A DNA stretch of 64,000 nucleotides, from assembly GCF_018739885.1 (NCBI RefSeq), contig NZ_JADOES010000010.1:81390-145389 (forward strand). Reading direction: 5' to 3'. The stretch comes from Leptothoe spongobia TAU-MAC 1115. Its GTDB lineage: Bacteria; Cyanobacteriota; Cyanobacteriia; Phormidesmidales; Phormidesmidaceae. The notes under the pieces are model-generated. The model was not told the DNA's origin and searched no databases. It saw only the letters and a list, made by a program, of their open reading frames with translations. This document shows positions 1 through 9,310 of the stretch, piece by piece (within the stretch, counting starts at the first letter, position 1; each line of letters opens with the position of its first letter). Made by a program: the position numbers and the translations under genes.

Positions 1-684
1 AGATAACTGACGCACCAAAAGCAAGACAGTGCCAAAAACTTTACAGATCAGGGAATTCAAACAACACATGAGAAAGAATTCCCAGAAGGACTATACCGAA
101 CGAAGGTGTACTTCTCGGACATAATCTGGCTATATCAAGACAGTAAAATTAGGGAAACTAACTTAAAACAGCAGGAAAACTAAGATGTTTTTTGAAAACC
201 AATGTCAAGAAGCCTGGGAAACGCTCTGAAAACCTCATTAACGAAGCTTTTCTAAGGTGATAGGACATTCGTTCTTAGAATAGAACATCTTAATAACCTT
301 TCCTATACCTCCTTACATCCCCTGACAAGTTATCCAGAAAATAAGATAAAGATTTTCTTTGATCTTATTCAGTAGCTTTTTAGCCGTAAACTGCGAAGTT
401 ACGGTTCTATTTATAATTTTTTATTGAAGAAATAGAGCTAGCACTTATATTAGGCGTGCACCCTCTAGCTAGCGCATAGGTAGGTAAGCTTTTGCATAAT
501 ATATCGCGCTGATACCCTACGTCATCTGTAACCTCGCCCCATAATCAGAACAAGTTCTACATATATTTAGCTCGACCAGCGTTGCTGTAGTACAATACAA
601 AATCCTGCGTTGGATTAGTGCAAGGTTGTGCGGTCCAACTAAGCTCATTAAATTCGTTTCAATTGGCTGTAATCGGTAAGCTCT
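1..684. other. Long leader/intergenic region before rpsO
   Basis: No convincing gene is visible here. Bases 7-183 of the plus strand stay open in one frame but have no ATG or usable ribosome binding site. An imperfect hairpin (CCGTAA at 384-389 pairing with TTACGG at 399-404) precedes a T-rich stretch and could end a transcript coming from outside the window. The region is AT-rich. Its last 100 bases probably hold the rpsO promoter and 5' UTR. Confidence 0.5.
591..596 (+). promoter_or_regulatory. Possible -10 element for rpsO
   Basis: TACAAT lies 89 bases before the rpsO ATG, in an otherwise gene-free stretch. No good TTGACA-like -35 box is present at 16-18 bases upstream, so this is only a suggestion. 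Confidence 0.22.
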
Positions 685-954
685 ATGGCGCTCCTGCAAG
701 AACAAAAGCAATCAATTATTTCTGACTACCAGGTGCATGAAACAGATACTGGCTCTGTCGATGTGCAAGTGGCCATGCTCACTGAAAAAATCAATCGGCT
801 AAGCAAGCACCTACAAGCCAATAAAAAGGACCATTCATCTCGACGCGGTTTACTACGCATGATTGGTCGTCGTAAGCGGTTGTTGGCCTATTTAGTCCAG
901 CAAGATGCTGAGCGTTATCGGGCTCTAATCAAGCGATTGGGTATCCGTGGTTAA
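685..954 (+). CDS. rpsO: 30S ribosomal protein S15
   Basis: An 89-residue protein, the normal length of bacterial uS15. S15 binds the central domain of 16S rRNA early in assembly of the small subunit. The diagnostic core is present: HETDTGS near residue 19, the helix with [12 protein letters not shown], the [19 protein letters not shown] block at about residues 49-68, and a C-terminus ending in IKRLGIRG. The ATG at 685 gives the expected N-terminus (MALLQEQKQ). The next gene follows on the same strand after 58 bases and encodes a PAM68-like protein, a neighbour commonly seen in cyanobacteria. S15 often represses its own translation, but no such structure could be established in the leader. 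Confidence 0.98.
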   Translation: MALLQEQKQSIISDYQVHETDTGSVDVQVAMLTEKINRLSKHLQANKKDHSSRRGLLRMIGRRKRLLAYLVQQDAERYRALIKRLGIRG

Positions 955-1012
955 AGCGTCTCAATAGACCCTTATCACAGCCTTGTTTGCGCAATTTAGT
1001 ATCAGGTGTTAT

Positions 1013-1498
1013 ATGCCTTCAGAGTCTCAGCGTGAGTCCCTGCCATTTGAGCCTAAGTCAAATAAGCAATCAAGCAGCCAAAAGGCTTCGTCTAGCTCGT
1101 CATCTTCAGTAGGGGCCTCTACCTCCTTAAAGCAGGGTGTATCCAAAGCCTCAGCTCTTTCCAAAGATGAGGCTGGTATTCCTGAGGTAGTGAGTCGCCG
1201 TATGATGCGTCGTATGGCTATCTTTGCTGGCGTTCCGACATTTTTAGGAATGTCTTCATTTGTCATTTTCTACATCTTGCTCACTCAACATATTGCCGAA
1301 TTTCCCAATGTAGTCGTACTAATTGTCTCTCTGAGCCTTTTTGGCTTGGGAACTATTGGTTTAAGCTATGGGGTTTTGTCTGCATCTTGGCAGGAGGATG
1401 TTGAAGGAAGTCTGCTTGGGGTATCTGAGTTCTCGGTAAATTTTCGACGCCTGATACAAGGTCTGCGCAAACAACCACCGTCCGAGTCTGAGCAATGA
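1013..1498 (+). CDS. PAM68-like protein (DUF3464), photosystem II assembly factor family
   Basis: About 161 residues from the ATG at 1013. An upstream in-frame TTG at 983 is less likely because it adds an unconserved leader. The N-terminal third is a Ser/Lys-rich disordered tail. It is followed by SRRMMRRMAIFAGVPTFLG and two predicted membrane helices at roughly residues 75-98 and 105-128. The conserved end reads LSYGVLSASWQ...GSLLGVSEF. This matches the PAM68/DUF3464 family, whose plant member helps assemble photosystem II in the thylakoid membrane. The position directly after rpsO is typical. Family assignment is from pattern recognition; the exact function in this organism is inferred. Confidence 0.85.
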   Translation: MPSESQRESLPFEPKSNKQSSSQKASSSSSSSVGASTSLKQGVSKASALSKDEAGIPEVVSRRMMRRMAIFAGVPTFLGMSSFVIFYILLTQHIAEFPNVVVLIVSLSLFGLGTIGLSYGVLSASWQEDVEGSLLGVSEFSVNFRRLIQGLRKQPPSESEQ

Positions 1499-1513
1499 TT
1501 CAGACTCCGTTTT
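1484..1513 (+). terminator. Probable terminator of rpsO-PAM68 unit
   Basis: GAGTCTGA at 1484-1491 pairs perfectly with TCAGACTC at 1500-1507 across an 8-base loop, followed by CGTTTT. The stem contains the stop codon of the PAM68-like gene. It lies between two convergent genes. Confidence 0.45.
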
Positions 1514-1545
1514 CGGGCTTACAGTAAGCAGCTGACCATACTTCG

Positions 1546-2901
1546 TTAGTCCGATGTTTCTATAATGTCGTTCAACTGCTGCTCCATCTGTTTCAGCATA
1601 TTCATAATTGCTGGCAAAGTTTTTTGCTTTGTATCCTGAACATCAAGGTTGCGCTGTGCTTGGGTACGCAGTTCATCAATGCGCTGCTGTAAATCGTGCG
1701 CAATTCCCAGGGCATCGCGGCCAATATTATCAATCTGCTGTTGCTGGTAAAACTTAAGAGCAGCACCACGTAATATTTGTAAGGTAGCTTCTTCACCATG
1801 AGCTCCCGGCATTACTCGAAAACGAAGTAATATCCGCTTCTGATTATGGATGCGTTCGATCTCGATTTGTTTTGGCTTACGGACAGGAATCAAGGAAAGA
1901 CTCATAATCCGCTTGAGTTCATTAATAACACCTTGAAAAAGCTGAGGTGAAATATTGTCTACAACCGATTGCACCACACCATCCTTACTCCAAAGGATAC
2001 GGCAAGCAGTACTTTGACGCTCTAAATAGAGTCTCCCAATTCCTTCTTGGGTAATAATTCGCTTTAGTAGACTCTGAGTTAGTTCTTTAGGATTAGACTG
2101 ACTTAGCTCAGAATCTTTCTCCGGGGAAGGTTCTGTAGTCTGCTCTTCCGTAGTCGACAGAATCGCAGGCTCAGAAGACTCTATAGCCACAGGCTCAGAT
2201 GTTAGCGCATCTGCTTCTAGTCCGATACTCAACGGAGCTTCCGAAATTTGTTCGCTAGAGCCACTACTGTGACTATTCGCTGTCACAGTAGGTGTTGGTA
2301 ATACTGGCTCTTCAGAAGCATTAGCAGGTGACTTAGGCTGCTGCTGCGCCAGAACCTCACGAGGATTTTCAATAATTTCAGTTGGAGCTCCTACTACCAG
2401 CGTAGGCAGCTCTTCAAATGAGCTAGGCGTAGTACTCGTTTTTGATTGAGAAAGCTGAGATGATTGACGATTTTTCGCTGAGTGACTCAAAAATTTTGAT
2501 AGGATTCCCCGATGCCAATCAGATGAAATAGGGCGTGATACGATCGAGCAGTTGATATACGACACCAGCCGTCTAACATAGTCAGCGGCTTTTGTATCAT
2601 CAGGGTTTACCATGCCCAAATTTAAGCTACTACCCTCAATCGAAAGAGGTAGAACCTGATAGTAAAGGCAAGCCTCAAATGGCAAAATACCCTCTATCAA
2701 CAGAAACATTTGATCTAAATCAGCCTTGATCTCAGTCTTTTGAAGACCATGAGACGGAAGAGACAAGGCATTGTCTTCAGGTAAGGGTGACATGGGGACT
2801 GCCTTAGGAAGGAATAACGTAAATGGGAGACAGGCACACTGATGTGAGTTGGCAACCTGCCCATAGGGCACCAATGCCTGTTGCCTGAAGACAACCTTCA
2901 A
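1546..2901 (-). CDS. PatU-like protein, partner gene of hetZ
   Basis: 451 residues if translation begins at a TTG at 2901, or 415 from the ATG at 2793 (MSPLPEDN), which is the better-looking start. A folded N-terminal region (about residues 55-140) is followed by a long Ser/Pro/Glu/Thr-rich linker (about 145-275). A conserved C-terminal part then contains LTQSLLKRIITQEGIGRLYLERQ, RILWSKDGVVQ and a coiled segment. The gene starts just downstream of hetZ on the same strand. In Anabaena hetZ is followed by patU (split there into patU5 and patU3), which modulates heterocyst pattern. The PatU call rests mainly on this synteny and on the overall layout. The N-terminal part also resembles the GspE/PilB N-terminal domain, an alternative reading. 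Confidence 0.6.
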   Translation of the reverse strand: MKVVFRQQALVPYGQVANSHQCACLPFTLFLPKAVPMSPLPEDNALSLPSHGLQKTEIKADLDQMFLLIEGILPFEACLYYQVLPLSIEGSSLNLGMVNPDDTKAADYVRRLVSYINCSIVSRPISSDWHRGILSKFLSHSAKNRQSSQLSQSKTSTTPSSFEELPTLVVGAPTEIIENPREVLAQQQPKSPANASEEPVLPTPTVTANSHSSGSSEQISEAPLSIGLEADALTSEPVAIESSEPAILSTTEEQTTEPSPEKDSELSQSNPKELTQSLLKRIITQEGIGRLYLERQSTACRILWSKDGVVQSVVDNISPQLFQGVINELKRIMSLSLIPVRKPKQIEIERIHNQKRILLRFRVMPGAHGEEATLQILRGAALKFYQQQQIDNIGRDALGIAHDLQQRIDELRTQAQRNLDVQDTKQKTLPAIMNMLKQMEQQLNDIIETSD

Positions 2902-2914
2902 GAGCCCTAGTTTG

Positions 2915-4039
2915 CTAGGTTCGTAGATTTTGGGCAGCTAGGTAAAGCTTAGCCCATTCGCTCATGACTTGTTTAGATTTACATCCCTGTTTTTGTGCGA
3001 TCTCATCAATGCTTCTACCCTGTTTAAGTTCGGACAGCAATTGCTGTTGAGCTGGTTCTAGTGTTTGCCAATAGGCCTGCCATTGACTAGCTGTCAGGCC
3101 CAAATCATGGTCCGTTAGCGTCGTTTTTAACCAACCTAGAACGAGTTCTGGCTGTTCTTTGAGAGTAAAAATACGGATTGCGTGATAGCTAATTTTTTCC
3201 CGCAGGCGATAAACTTGATTAATCGACATGTCAAGTTGTTTAGCAATATTGTCTTGGGTGTAGCCCTGCAAATGTAATCGCAACCATTGAGTAGCCGTAT
3301 CCCCTAGAGTTTCTTGTAAATAAGTCATAAAACTATCTTTAACCGATGCCCGTGCCCTCTGGGTTGCTTCAAAGTCTTGCTGCTCTTCATAAGTACTGAC
3401 CGCCTGGACATCAAACAAGCTAATGGTGCTGTCAGCATCGTCAGTACCAATCTCTTCTGAAATTAGCTGAATTAGCTGTGCTCCGGGGACTTGGGTCATC
3501 CCACCCCGTTGGGAACGTCGTAGATAGTTTACAAAACGATAAACAATTAGAGGCTGATTACGAATCGGGCGTAAACAGTATTCTTCGATCGTCGCCATCG
3601 TGAGCAAATTACGTAGTTGAGGTCGCTCCGTAACTTGGGCAATCCAGGTCATTTGCTGCTGTAGATGGCGATCGCTCTGCAACATTTCCTGGATAATTTC
3701 CTGTAGGACATCTTTAACTTGACGCTGTCGATCACGACTAAGGGCAATCCATGTACGGATTTTGCTACGGACTAGAAATAGACCACCGAGCTTTCGCATG
3801 AGGGTTTGATAGGCTCGATCTGGAGGTAGCCCCCAATAGGTCTTGTAAAAGATACGGTATCGATAATCCATGGCCTGAGTGGCAATGGAAAGATCTTTGC
3901 GAGAAAGCTCTTCAAAACGCTCAGTATTTTCACCGCAGAGCCACTGAGTAATCGCTATGTGGGTATCGTGGCTTTGATCGGGCAAATCAGCCCGAAGCCT
4001 TTGCTGCCATTCATTTACGATTGTGGTTGCCACTGCCAT
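2915..4039 (-). CDS. hetZ: HetZ-family transcription regulator
   Basis: 374 residues, close to the roughly 400 of Anabaena HetZ. The N-terminal half shows the family pattern (ITQWLCGENTERFEEL, YRYRIFYKTYWG, YQTLMRKLGGLFLVRSKIRTW). A helix-turn-helix follows at about residues 250-282 (GYTQDNIAKQLDMSINQVYRLREKI), and a second helical repeat near the C-terminus (about 335-370) also looks HTH-like. HetZ is a DNA-interacting regulator acting with HetR and PatU in heterocyst commitment. In non-heterocystous filaments its role is unknown. The ATG at 4039 is clear. The gene sits 13 bases or about 120 bases before the patU-like gene, depending on that gene's start, so the two are probably co-transcribed from a promoter in the 368-base gap upstream. 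Confidence 0.85.
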   Translation of the reverse strand: MAVATTIVNEWQQRLRADLPDQSHDTHIAITQWLCGENTERFEELSRKDLSIATQAMDYRYRIFYKTYWGLPPDRAYQTLMRKLGGLFLVRSKIRTWIALSRDRQRQVKDVLQEIIQEMLQSDRHLQQQMTWIAQVTERPQLRNLLTMATIEEYCLRPIRNQPLIVYRFVNYLRRSQRGGMTQVPGAQLIQLISEEIGTDDADSTISLFDVQAVSTYEEQQDFEATQRARASVKDSFMTYLQETLGDTATQWLRLHLQGYTQDNIAKQLDMSINQVYRLREKISYHAIRIFTLKEQPELVLGWLKTTLTDHDLGLTASQWQAYWQTLEPAQQQLLSELKQGRSIDEIAQKQGCKSKQVMSEWAKLYLAAQNLRT

Positions 4040-4407
4040 GCGCGCGCCTGCTGCTGAGTAAAAAATGCCCCAAGCGAAATGCCATGGGAAAGGATTGATT
4101 ACCGTTACTGATTTAGAGAATGAAGCAATCTAAAAACAATGCATTAGCCAAATCCTTGCAGATAAAATCATAGTTCGGATCAGCAATGCTAGTTGATCAA
4201 TAATTTGCTCATTCTAGTGCACTCAATCCCTCGATTTATCCGGATATATTTACTTTTCCCTGTTAATCCATTTTCTATTAAGGACGCGAATGGGTAAAGC
4301 ACACCGAAAAAGCCTAGAACTGATGGTTTCATCATCAGTCTATAACGCTTCTTATCAGTACCCCTAAAGTTAATTTATTCCGGAAAGATTAATGAGCAAT
4401 ATCACCG
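4040..4407. other. Intergenic region between hetZ and galE
   Basis: Both flanking genes run leftward, so this holds the hetZ promoter and the galE 3' end. A 7-bp hairpin, ACTGATG (4319-4325) with CATCAGT (4333-4339), is followed on the minus strand by TTCTAGGCTTTTT, so it could weakly terminate galE. No small gene was found. Confidence 0.4.
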
Positions 4408-5415
4408 TTAGCCATGTCGCTTTTGATGCCACTGCCACGCATGGCTAATGATCGTCTCAAGATCAGCATACTGAGGCGTCCACTTTAGACGCTGACGGGC
4501 ATGCTCACTACTACCAATCAGACTGGGTGGATCCCCAGGACGACGACCACACTCCAAAGCAGGAATAGGATGCCCAGTTACTTTTCGGGCTGTTTCAATC
4601 ACTTCTTTAACTGTAAATCCATTCCCATTGCCTAAATTGATAAAGGCTGTCTCGCCACCATCGATCAGGTATTGCACCCCCTTAACATGGGCATCGGCCA
4701 AATCAGCTACATGGATATAATCACGGATGCACGTACCGTCACGGGTTGTATAGTCGGTGCCATAGATCGATATATGATCTCGCGTTCCAAGCGCCGTTTG
4801 TAATACCAATGGGATTAGATGGGTTTCAGGATTGTGGTCTTCGCCTAGACGACCCTGAGGATCTGCCCCTGCCGCATTGAAGTAGCGAAAACATACCGAC
4901 TGCAAACCATAAGCTTTCTGAAAGTCTTTGAGCATCATTTCCACCATTAGCTTGCTGCTGGCGTAGGGGCTAATGGGATTTTTGGGATGGTCTTCTGGGA
5001 TGGGGACTGTCTTAGGTGGTCCGTAAATGGCACAGGTAGAGGAAAAGACAAACTGCTTGATACCTGCTACCTGCATCGCTTGTAGAAGATTAAGCGTACC
5101 GTATACATTATTGCGATAGTAGTCAGCTGGAGCTGTAACAGACTCACCTACAGCAATGTAGGCAGCAAAATGCATCACTGCTACAAAGTCATATTGTGTA
5201 AACAGTTGATCTAGAAGATCACGATCCGTCGTATTACCTTTGATCAGCGTGGCATTGAGATGCTGTTCAACCAGGTCCTGATGACCATATTCAAGGCTAT
5301 CTAAAATAACGACTTGATACCCCGCTTGCTCTAGAGCTAACACAGCATGGGAACCGATGTAGCCAGCACCACCGGTCACCAAAATCGAAGGAGCTGATGT
5401 AGTTGGATTAGTCAT
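4408..5415 (-). CDS. galE: UDP-glucose 4-epimerase
   Basis: 335 residues, standard length for GalE. This is a short-chain dehydrogenase/reductase that interconverts UDP-glucose and UDP-galactose using tightly bound NAD. The Rossmann motif GGAGYIGS is at residues 15-22, the catalytic Ser/Thr at about 125-127 (SSTCAIYG), and the YxxxK pair is Y151 and K155 (PYASSK). The GalE-specific blocks CFRYFNAAGADP and YGTDYTTRDGTCIRDYIHV are also present. It supplies UDP-galactose for glycolipids and cell-surface polysaccharide. The gene stands alone, 122 bases downstream of proB on the same strand. Confidence 0.97.
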   Translation of the reverse strand: MTNPTTSAPSILVTGGAGYIGSHAVLALEQAGYQVVILDSLEYGHQDLVEQHLNATLIKGNTTDRDLLDQLFTQYDFVAVMHFAAYIAVGESVTAPADYYRNNVYGTLNLLQAMQVAGIKQFVFSSTCAIYGPPKTVPIPEDHPKNPISPYASSKLMVEMMLKDFQKAYGLQSVCFRYFNAAGADPQGRLGEDHNPETHLIPLVLQTALGTRDHISIYGTDYTTRDGTCIRDYIHVADLADAHVKGVQYLIDGGETAFINLGNGNGFTVKEVIETARKVTGHPIPALECGRRPGDPPSLIGSSEHARQRLKWTPQYADLETIISHAWQWHQKRHG

Positions 5416-5537
5416 ATCAAGAATTCGTAAATCGGATAGTTATAGCAAGTAAAAATAGTCTTCGAGCTTTGGTAGCACCAGACGCCAGGGCATCTAAGTC
5501 TAGTAGCCCTGTAAATTAACCACAAAATATTACTAAT

Positions 5538-6725
5538 CTAGCGAGCCTCGTCATCCTCTGCCACAAGGTTCAATTTGGGGCTAAGGGAATCAGGATTTAG
5601 CACTAAGTTATCGCGATGTACAACTGTATCGGCACCGTCGTAGCCCAAGATCATAGAAATTTCACTAGAACGACGTCCGCGAATCTGCTGAAGTTCATGG
5701 TGATTATAGTTAACTAAACCACGGGCAATTTCTTGGCCATTGAGATCGCACAATACCACTGCATCCTGGGATTGAAACGTCCCCTCAATCATCGCAATTC
5801 CAGCAGGCAATAAGGACTTGCCATCTTGCCCAATGGCTTGCACAGCCCCTGGGTCTAAGTACAATCGTCCACTCGGGCGCAACCCATTAGCAATCCACCG
5901 CTTGCGTGCATTATTCGGTTTTGGCTGAGGTGCAAATTGAGTCCCTAGAGGTTCACCTGTCAAAATCTTGAGAATATTATCGGGTGCCTGGCCATTGGTA
6001 ATGGCCATACGGATTCCAGAGTTAGTTGCAATTCGGGCCGCTTCTAACTTTGTAATCATGCCGCCAGTCCCCCAAGCCGATCCGCGATCGCCCACATCAA
6101 TATTTAAATCACCCAGATGCTGCACCCAGGTGATCGGCTCAGCATCTGGGTTAGCCCGTGGATCAGCTGAATATAAACGGTCCACATCAGTCAGTAAAAA
6201 TAACCAGTCAGCCCCAACCAAACTAGCTACTAGGGCAGACAGTGTATCGTTATCCCCAAATTTGAGCTCATCCACAGCAACTGTGTCGTTCTCATTAACG
6301 ATGGGAATGACATTGAGCTTAAAGAGCTGCCGAAATGTGTGATAGCTATTTACATAGCGTGAGCGCTGTATCAAATCGCTACGGGTCAGCAATACCTGAG
6401 CAATGGGTTGATTTAGTACGGTAAACAGGTCATCGTATATTCGCATCAATCGTCCCTGCCCTACCGCTGCCACCGCCTGCTTTTGTTCAATCGATTTTGG
6501 GCGTTCTCTGAGCCCCAAACGCACACAACCCACACCCACAGCCCCAGAAGACACTAGAATCACTCGATGCCCCTGACGTTGTAAATGACTCAGCGTTTCT
6601 ACTAAACGGGCTAGTACCGATAGAGCCAGCTGATTATCAGTCTGCGTCAAACTAGACGTACCAATCTTGACAACAATAGTTTGAAGCTTGACAGACTGAG
6701 CTTTGGCAGCCAAAGGGATCGACAT
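5538..6725 (-). CDS. proB: Glutamate 5-kinase (AAK kinase plus PUA domain)
   Basis: 395 residues from the ATG at 6725; a GTG three codons upstream (6734) is an alternative. It catalyses the first step of proline synthesis, phosphorylating glutamate with ATP in the cytoplasm. The amino-acid kinase domain covers about residues 15-270, with [43 protein letters not shown] and [14 protein letters not shown]-terminal PUA domain covers about 290-380, so this is the full-length bacterial form. It lies downstream of the YqeG-family phosphatase gene after a 178-base gap that may carry its own promoter. Confidence 0.96.
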   Translation of the reverse strand: MSIPLAAKAQSVKLQTIVVKIGTSSLTQTDNQLALSVLARLVETLSHLQRQGHRVILVSSGAVGVGCVRLGLRERPKSIEQKQAVAAVGQGRLMRIYDDLFTVLNQPIAQVLLTRSDLIQRSRYVNSYHTFRQLFKLNVIPIVNENDTVAVDELKFGDNDTLSALVASLVGADWLFLLTDVDRLYSADPRANPDAEPITWVQHLGDLNIDVGDRGSAWGTGGMITKLEAARIATNSGIRMAITNGQAPDNILKILTGEPLGTQFAPQPKPNNARKRWIANGLRPSGRLYLDPGAVQAIGQDGKSLLPAGIAMIEGTFQSQDAVVLCDLNGQEIARGLVNYNHHELQQIRGRRSSEISMILGYDGADTVVHRDNLVLNPDSLSPKLNLVAEDDEAR

Positions 6726-6903
6726 TGCAGTCACAGGGTGGTTTATCAGACAAGGCGTAGATAAGCGCTAGCTATGAGTAGCTAACACCCTCATTGGGCC
6801 ATAAAGTTGCTCATAGATAAAGAGGCATTGCTAATCCTCAATGTGATGCCATGCAACAAAATTATGACAAGACAGGGGGATGTAATCTTTTTTTAGAGGC
6901 TTG

Positions 6904-7443
6904 TTAACCGTGGTCTCCGCCAGTCAAAATGACTCCAAAACGTTTTGATATCCAAATTTCAGTGTTACGAAGACACTGCTTGGGAGAACTAGCCGCCACT
7001 GGATCAACCATGGGCTCTACTAAAACCGTAAATAATCCCAGTCGATTGCCGCCCAGGACATCAGTAAACAGACGATCACCCACCATCGCAATCTCATGAT
7101 GGGGAAGTTGCATCAGCGCTACTGCTTCACGAAGCTTACGACGGGAAGGCTTAGCCGCTGCAATGTAGAACGCTTCTACCCCCAACGCATCTGCAATGCG
7201 GCTAATGCGGCTATGGCTGACGTTATTACTCACCAGAACCACACGAATGAACCTGGATTGCATCTGCTCCAACCACTGACATACCTCGTCTATCGGTTGG
7301 CTTTGTTTAAACGACACCAGGGTTTCATCCACATCCAAAATCAGCCCTTTCAGACGATGCCGAGCAATCAACTCTGGCGTTAGTTTAAGGATAGATCCTC
7401 CCAAAGCAAGATCAGGTTGTAAAAGTCGTCCCCAAGCGGCCAT
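6904..7443 (-). CDS. YqeG-family HAD IIIA-type phosphatase
   Basis: 179 residues. HAD-superfamily motifs are clear: motif I LDVDETLV at about residues 36-43, motif II VLVSNN, motif III around KPSRRKL, and motif IV MVGDRLFTDVLGGN. The family resembles the mitochondrial and plastid phosphatidylglycerolphosphate phosphatases and the Bacillus YqeG protein. A role in phosphatidylglycerol synthesis is attractive for a photosynthetic membrane but is inferred. It lies 34 bases after mltG in the same leftward run and is probably co-transcribed. Confidence 0.88.
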   Translation of the reverse strand: MAAWGRLLQPDLALGGSILKLTPELIARHRLKGLILDVDETLVSFKQSQPIDEVCQWLEQMQSRFIRVVLVSNNVSHSRISRIADALGVEAFYIAAAKPSRRKLREAVALMQLPHHEIAMVGDRLFTDVLGGNRLGLFTVLVEPMVDPVAASSPKQCLRNTEIWISKRFGVILTGGDHG

Positions 7444-7477
7444 AGGTCAAAAGGTGGTCGAAAAGTGAGCAATACTT

Positions 7478-8569
7478 CTAAAGATCATCCCCCAATTGAG
7501 CATCAACGCGATCGCGAATTTGCCCCTGGGCTCGCTCATGCTCAGCCAACGAACGGCTAAACACATGGGTACCATCGTAACGAGCTACAAAGTAAAGATA
7601 CTCGGTATCCGGAGGATTTAAGGACGCCTCTAAACTAGCAATACCAGGACTGGCAATGGGTGTGGGGGGTAATCCTAGATTACGGTAGGTATTGTAAGGG
7701 TTGGGGGTATTGACCTGAGCCAAAGTCAATGGATTTTCCGGCGTTTGAGTCACACCTAATCCATATTCCACAGTCGGATCAGACCCAAGACTAATGCCTT
7801 CTCGCAACCGTCGGGCAAACACACCTGCAATCGTGTCTCGTTCCTCAGCAACGACGGACTCCTTTTCAACGATGCTTGCCAAGTTCACCCACTCTAAGAG
7901 GGAATAAGAACTGGCCGCTTGTTGATAGACCGGTAGGGCCACCTGCTCGAACCGCAACAGCATCACATCAACAATGTCATTAGCATCCATTTGCTCACTG
8001 GGCAATTGATAGGTATCTGGATAGAGAAAACCTTCTAGATGAGGTAACCCCTGGGGTAGCCAAGGAAATTGAGCATAGGGAATTGCTTCGGTGGAGCTAA
8101 GGAAGTCATCAGCATTAACTAGCCCTTGAGCCTCTAAAGCCTCTGCCATCTGAGAGCGATTCCACCCTTCAGGGATGGTAAAGGTGGTTTGCACCACATC
8201 ACCATTCCAAATTTGATCAGCAATTTCTGACAAGGACTGTGTGGGAGATAGGGAATAGGTCCCAGCCTGTAGCCCACCTTCACGTTTCTGAAAGCCCTGC
8301 AGTCGATTCCAAACTTTCCAAGCAGTCGTAGACCGGATCAGCCCAGCCGCTTCTAGATCTTGACCAATTTGTTGAGCCGCTGTCCCGGATGGAATCTGGA
8401 TTTGTACAGACTGGTCCGCTTCACTAGCTGACACAGGACTTTGAGCCCAACTCCACCAAGACCACCCCTGCCAGGCAGCCATACCTAAAGCAACGGGGAA
8501 AATGCCAACGTAAAATAATCGCTTTAAACAACCCATAATTTGTTTAGACAGACCTTTGGTAATGGTCAC
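7478..8569 (-). CDS. mltG: Endolytic murein transglycosylase MltG (YceG-like)
   Basis: 363 residues with one N-terminal membrane helix at about residues 15-38 and a periplasmic YceG domain. It cleaves nascent glycan strands near the inner membrane, setting peptidoglycan chain length. Family signatures are IPSGTAAQQIGQDLEAAGLI (LysM-like part), LEGFLYPDTYQLP, the catalytic block LASIVEKES with its glutamate, and the end block SDPTVEYGLG...NTPNPYNTYRNLGLPPTPI. It sits between the DUF3727 gene (65 bases upstream) and the YqeG gene (34 bases downstream), an arrangement that recurs in cyanobacteria. Confidence 0.96.
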   Translation of the reverse strand: MTITKGLSKQIMGCLKRLFYVGIFPVALGMAAWQGWSWWSWAQSPVSASEADQSVQIQIPSGTAAQQIGQDLEAAGLIRSTTAWKVWNRLQGFQKREGGLQAGTYSLSPTQSLSEIADQIWNGDVVQTTFTIPEGWNRSQMAEALEAQGLVNADDFLSSTEAIPYAQFPWLPQGLPHLEGFLYPDTYQLPSEQMDANDIVDVMLLRFEQVALPVYQQAASSYSLLEWVNLASIVEKESVVAEERDTIAGVFARRLREGISLGSDPTVEYGLGVTQTPENPLTLAQVNTPNPYNTYRNLGLPPTPIASPGIASLEASLNPPDTEYLYFVARYDGTHVFSRSLAEHERAQGQIRDRVDAQLGDDL

Positions 8570-8634
8570 AGAGTCGATCAGCGTCTTAGCTCTAGCATCA
8601 GAGATATGGGGTCAGAGGTAAATCTGATCAAAAG

Positions 8635-9204
8635 CTAATCTAGCCCCTCAAACAGCTGATCTTCAATTTCAGGTTGCAGTCTCTGAAACTCTTCAGGAGA
8701 AAGCAACGCCACCATGTCACTCTCAGTCCGATAGGCAAAAAATAGTAGAGGTTCTAAAGGTGTACAGGCAACATAGCGCTGCTCATGATGATAAAACTGC
8801 GCCAGCATTTGAAAATTATCCGTTGCCCCATCATCATCAACCTCTAATGCAAAACAGCTATCGTCATCAGCATCAGGGATATCACCTACGGCTGTAAGAG
8901 TATAAGCACTGCGTTGTAAGGTCAAGTCCAACTCTGCTAAAACCGCACGGGCACTGGGGAACAGCGCATCTATTTCCTCATCTTCGATATCTGCCAAGGT
9001 ATCATCTTCATCCTGCCAGCTAAATACTTCAATGGGAGCGGCCACAGGTAGCAATAGCAGATATTCCTGTCCCGAATCGCTCAGGATAATTGCTTTTTCA
9101 ACGTAACAGGCCAGGGTATGTCCATCGTTATCGGCTAGGGTGACAATTGATTGGCCTTGTTGAAAATCAGAAGGCTGATTGGGATTGTGGTTTAGATTGG
9201 GCAT
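8635..9204 (-). CDS. DUF3727 (DUF1292-like) conserved cyanobacterial protein
   Basis: 189 residues, strongly acidic, no signal peptide. The N-terminal half has the DUF1292-like pattern (IVTLADNDGHTLACYVEKAI...YLLLLPV). The C-terminal half has the DUF3727 part (LYRT-like segment FAYRTESDMVALLSPEEF). Function is unknown. The gene's constant place between ruvX and mltG suggests a link with cell-wall or DNA maintenance, but this is only association. The family call is from recalled cyanobacterial homologues. Confidence 0.85.
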   Translation of the reverse strand: MPNLNHNPNQPSDFQQGQSIVTLADNDGHTLACYVEKAIILSDSGQEYLLLLPVAAPIEVFSWQDEDDTLADIEDEEIDALFPSARAVLAELDLTLQRSAYTLTAVGDIPDADDDSCFALEVDDDGATDNFQMLAQFYHHEQRYVACTPLEPLLFFAYRTESDMVALLSPEEFQRLQPEIEDQLFEGLD

Positions 9205-9224
9205 TCGTTATGTTTCATAGGGCG

Positions 9225-9263
9225 TAGGCCCTGGAGAATATTGGAACCGTTTAGGCCCTGGAG
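9225..9263. repeat. Direct repeat TAGGCCCTGGAG, two copies
   Basis: TAGGCCCTGGAG occurs at 9225-9236 and 9252-9263, a 27-base period, in the leader of the DUF3727 gene. It may be a regulator site or a small duplication. Confidence 0.5.
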
Positions 9264-9310
9264 GGATAAAAACGATTACAAGTCTTGAGAACTGAGATCA
9301 TGGCTAAGCG

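Noticed and set aside
7..183. Open frame at the left edge of the window
   Set aside because: No ATG and no ribosome binding site; might be the decayed remnant of a gene but cannot be supported.
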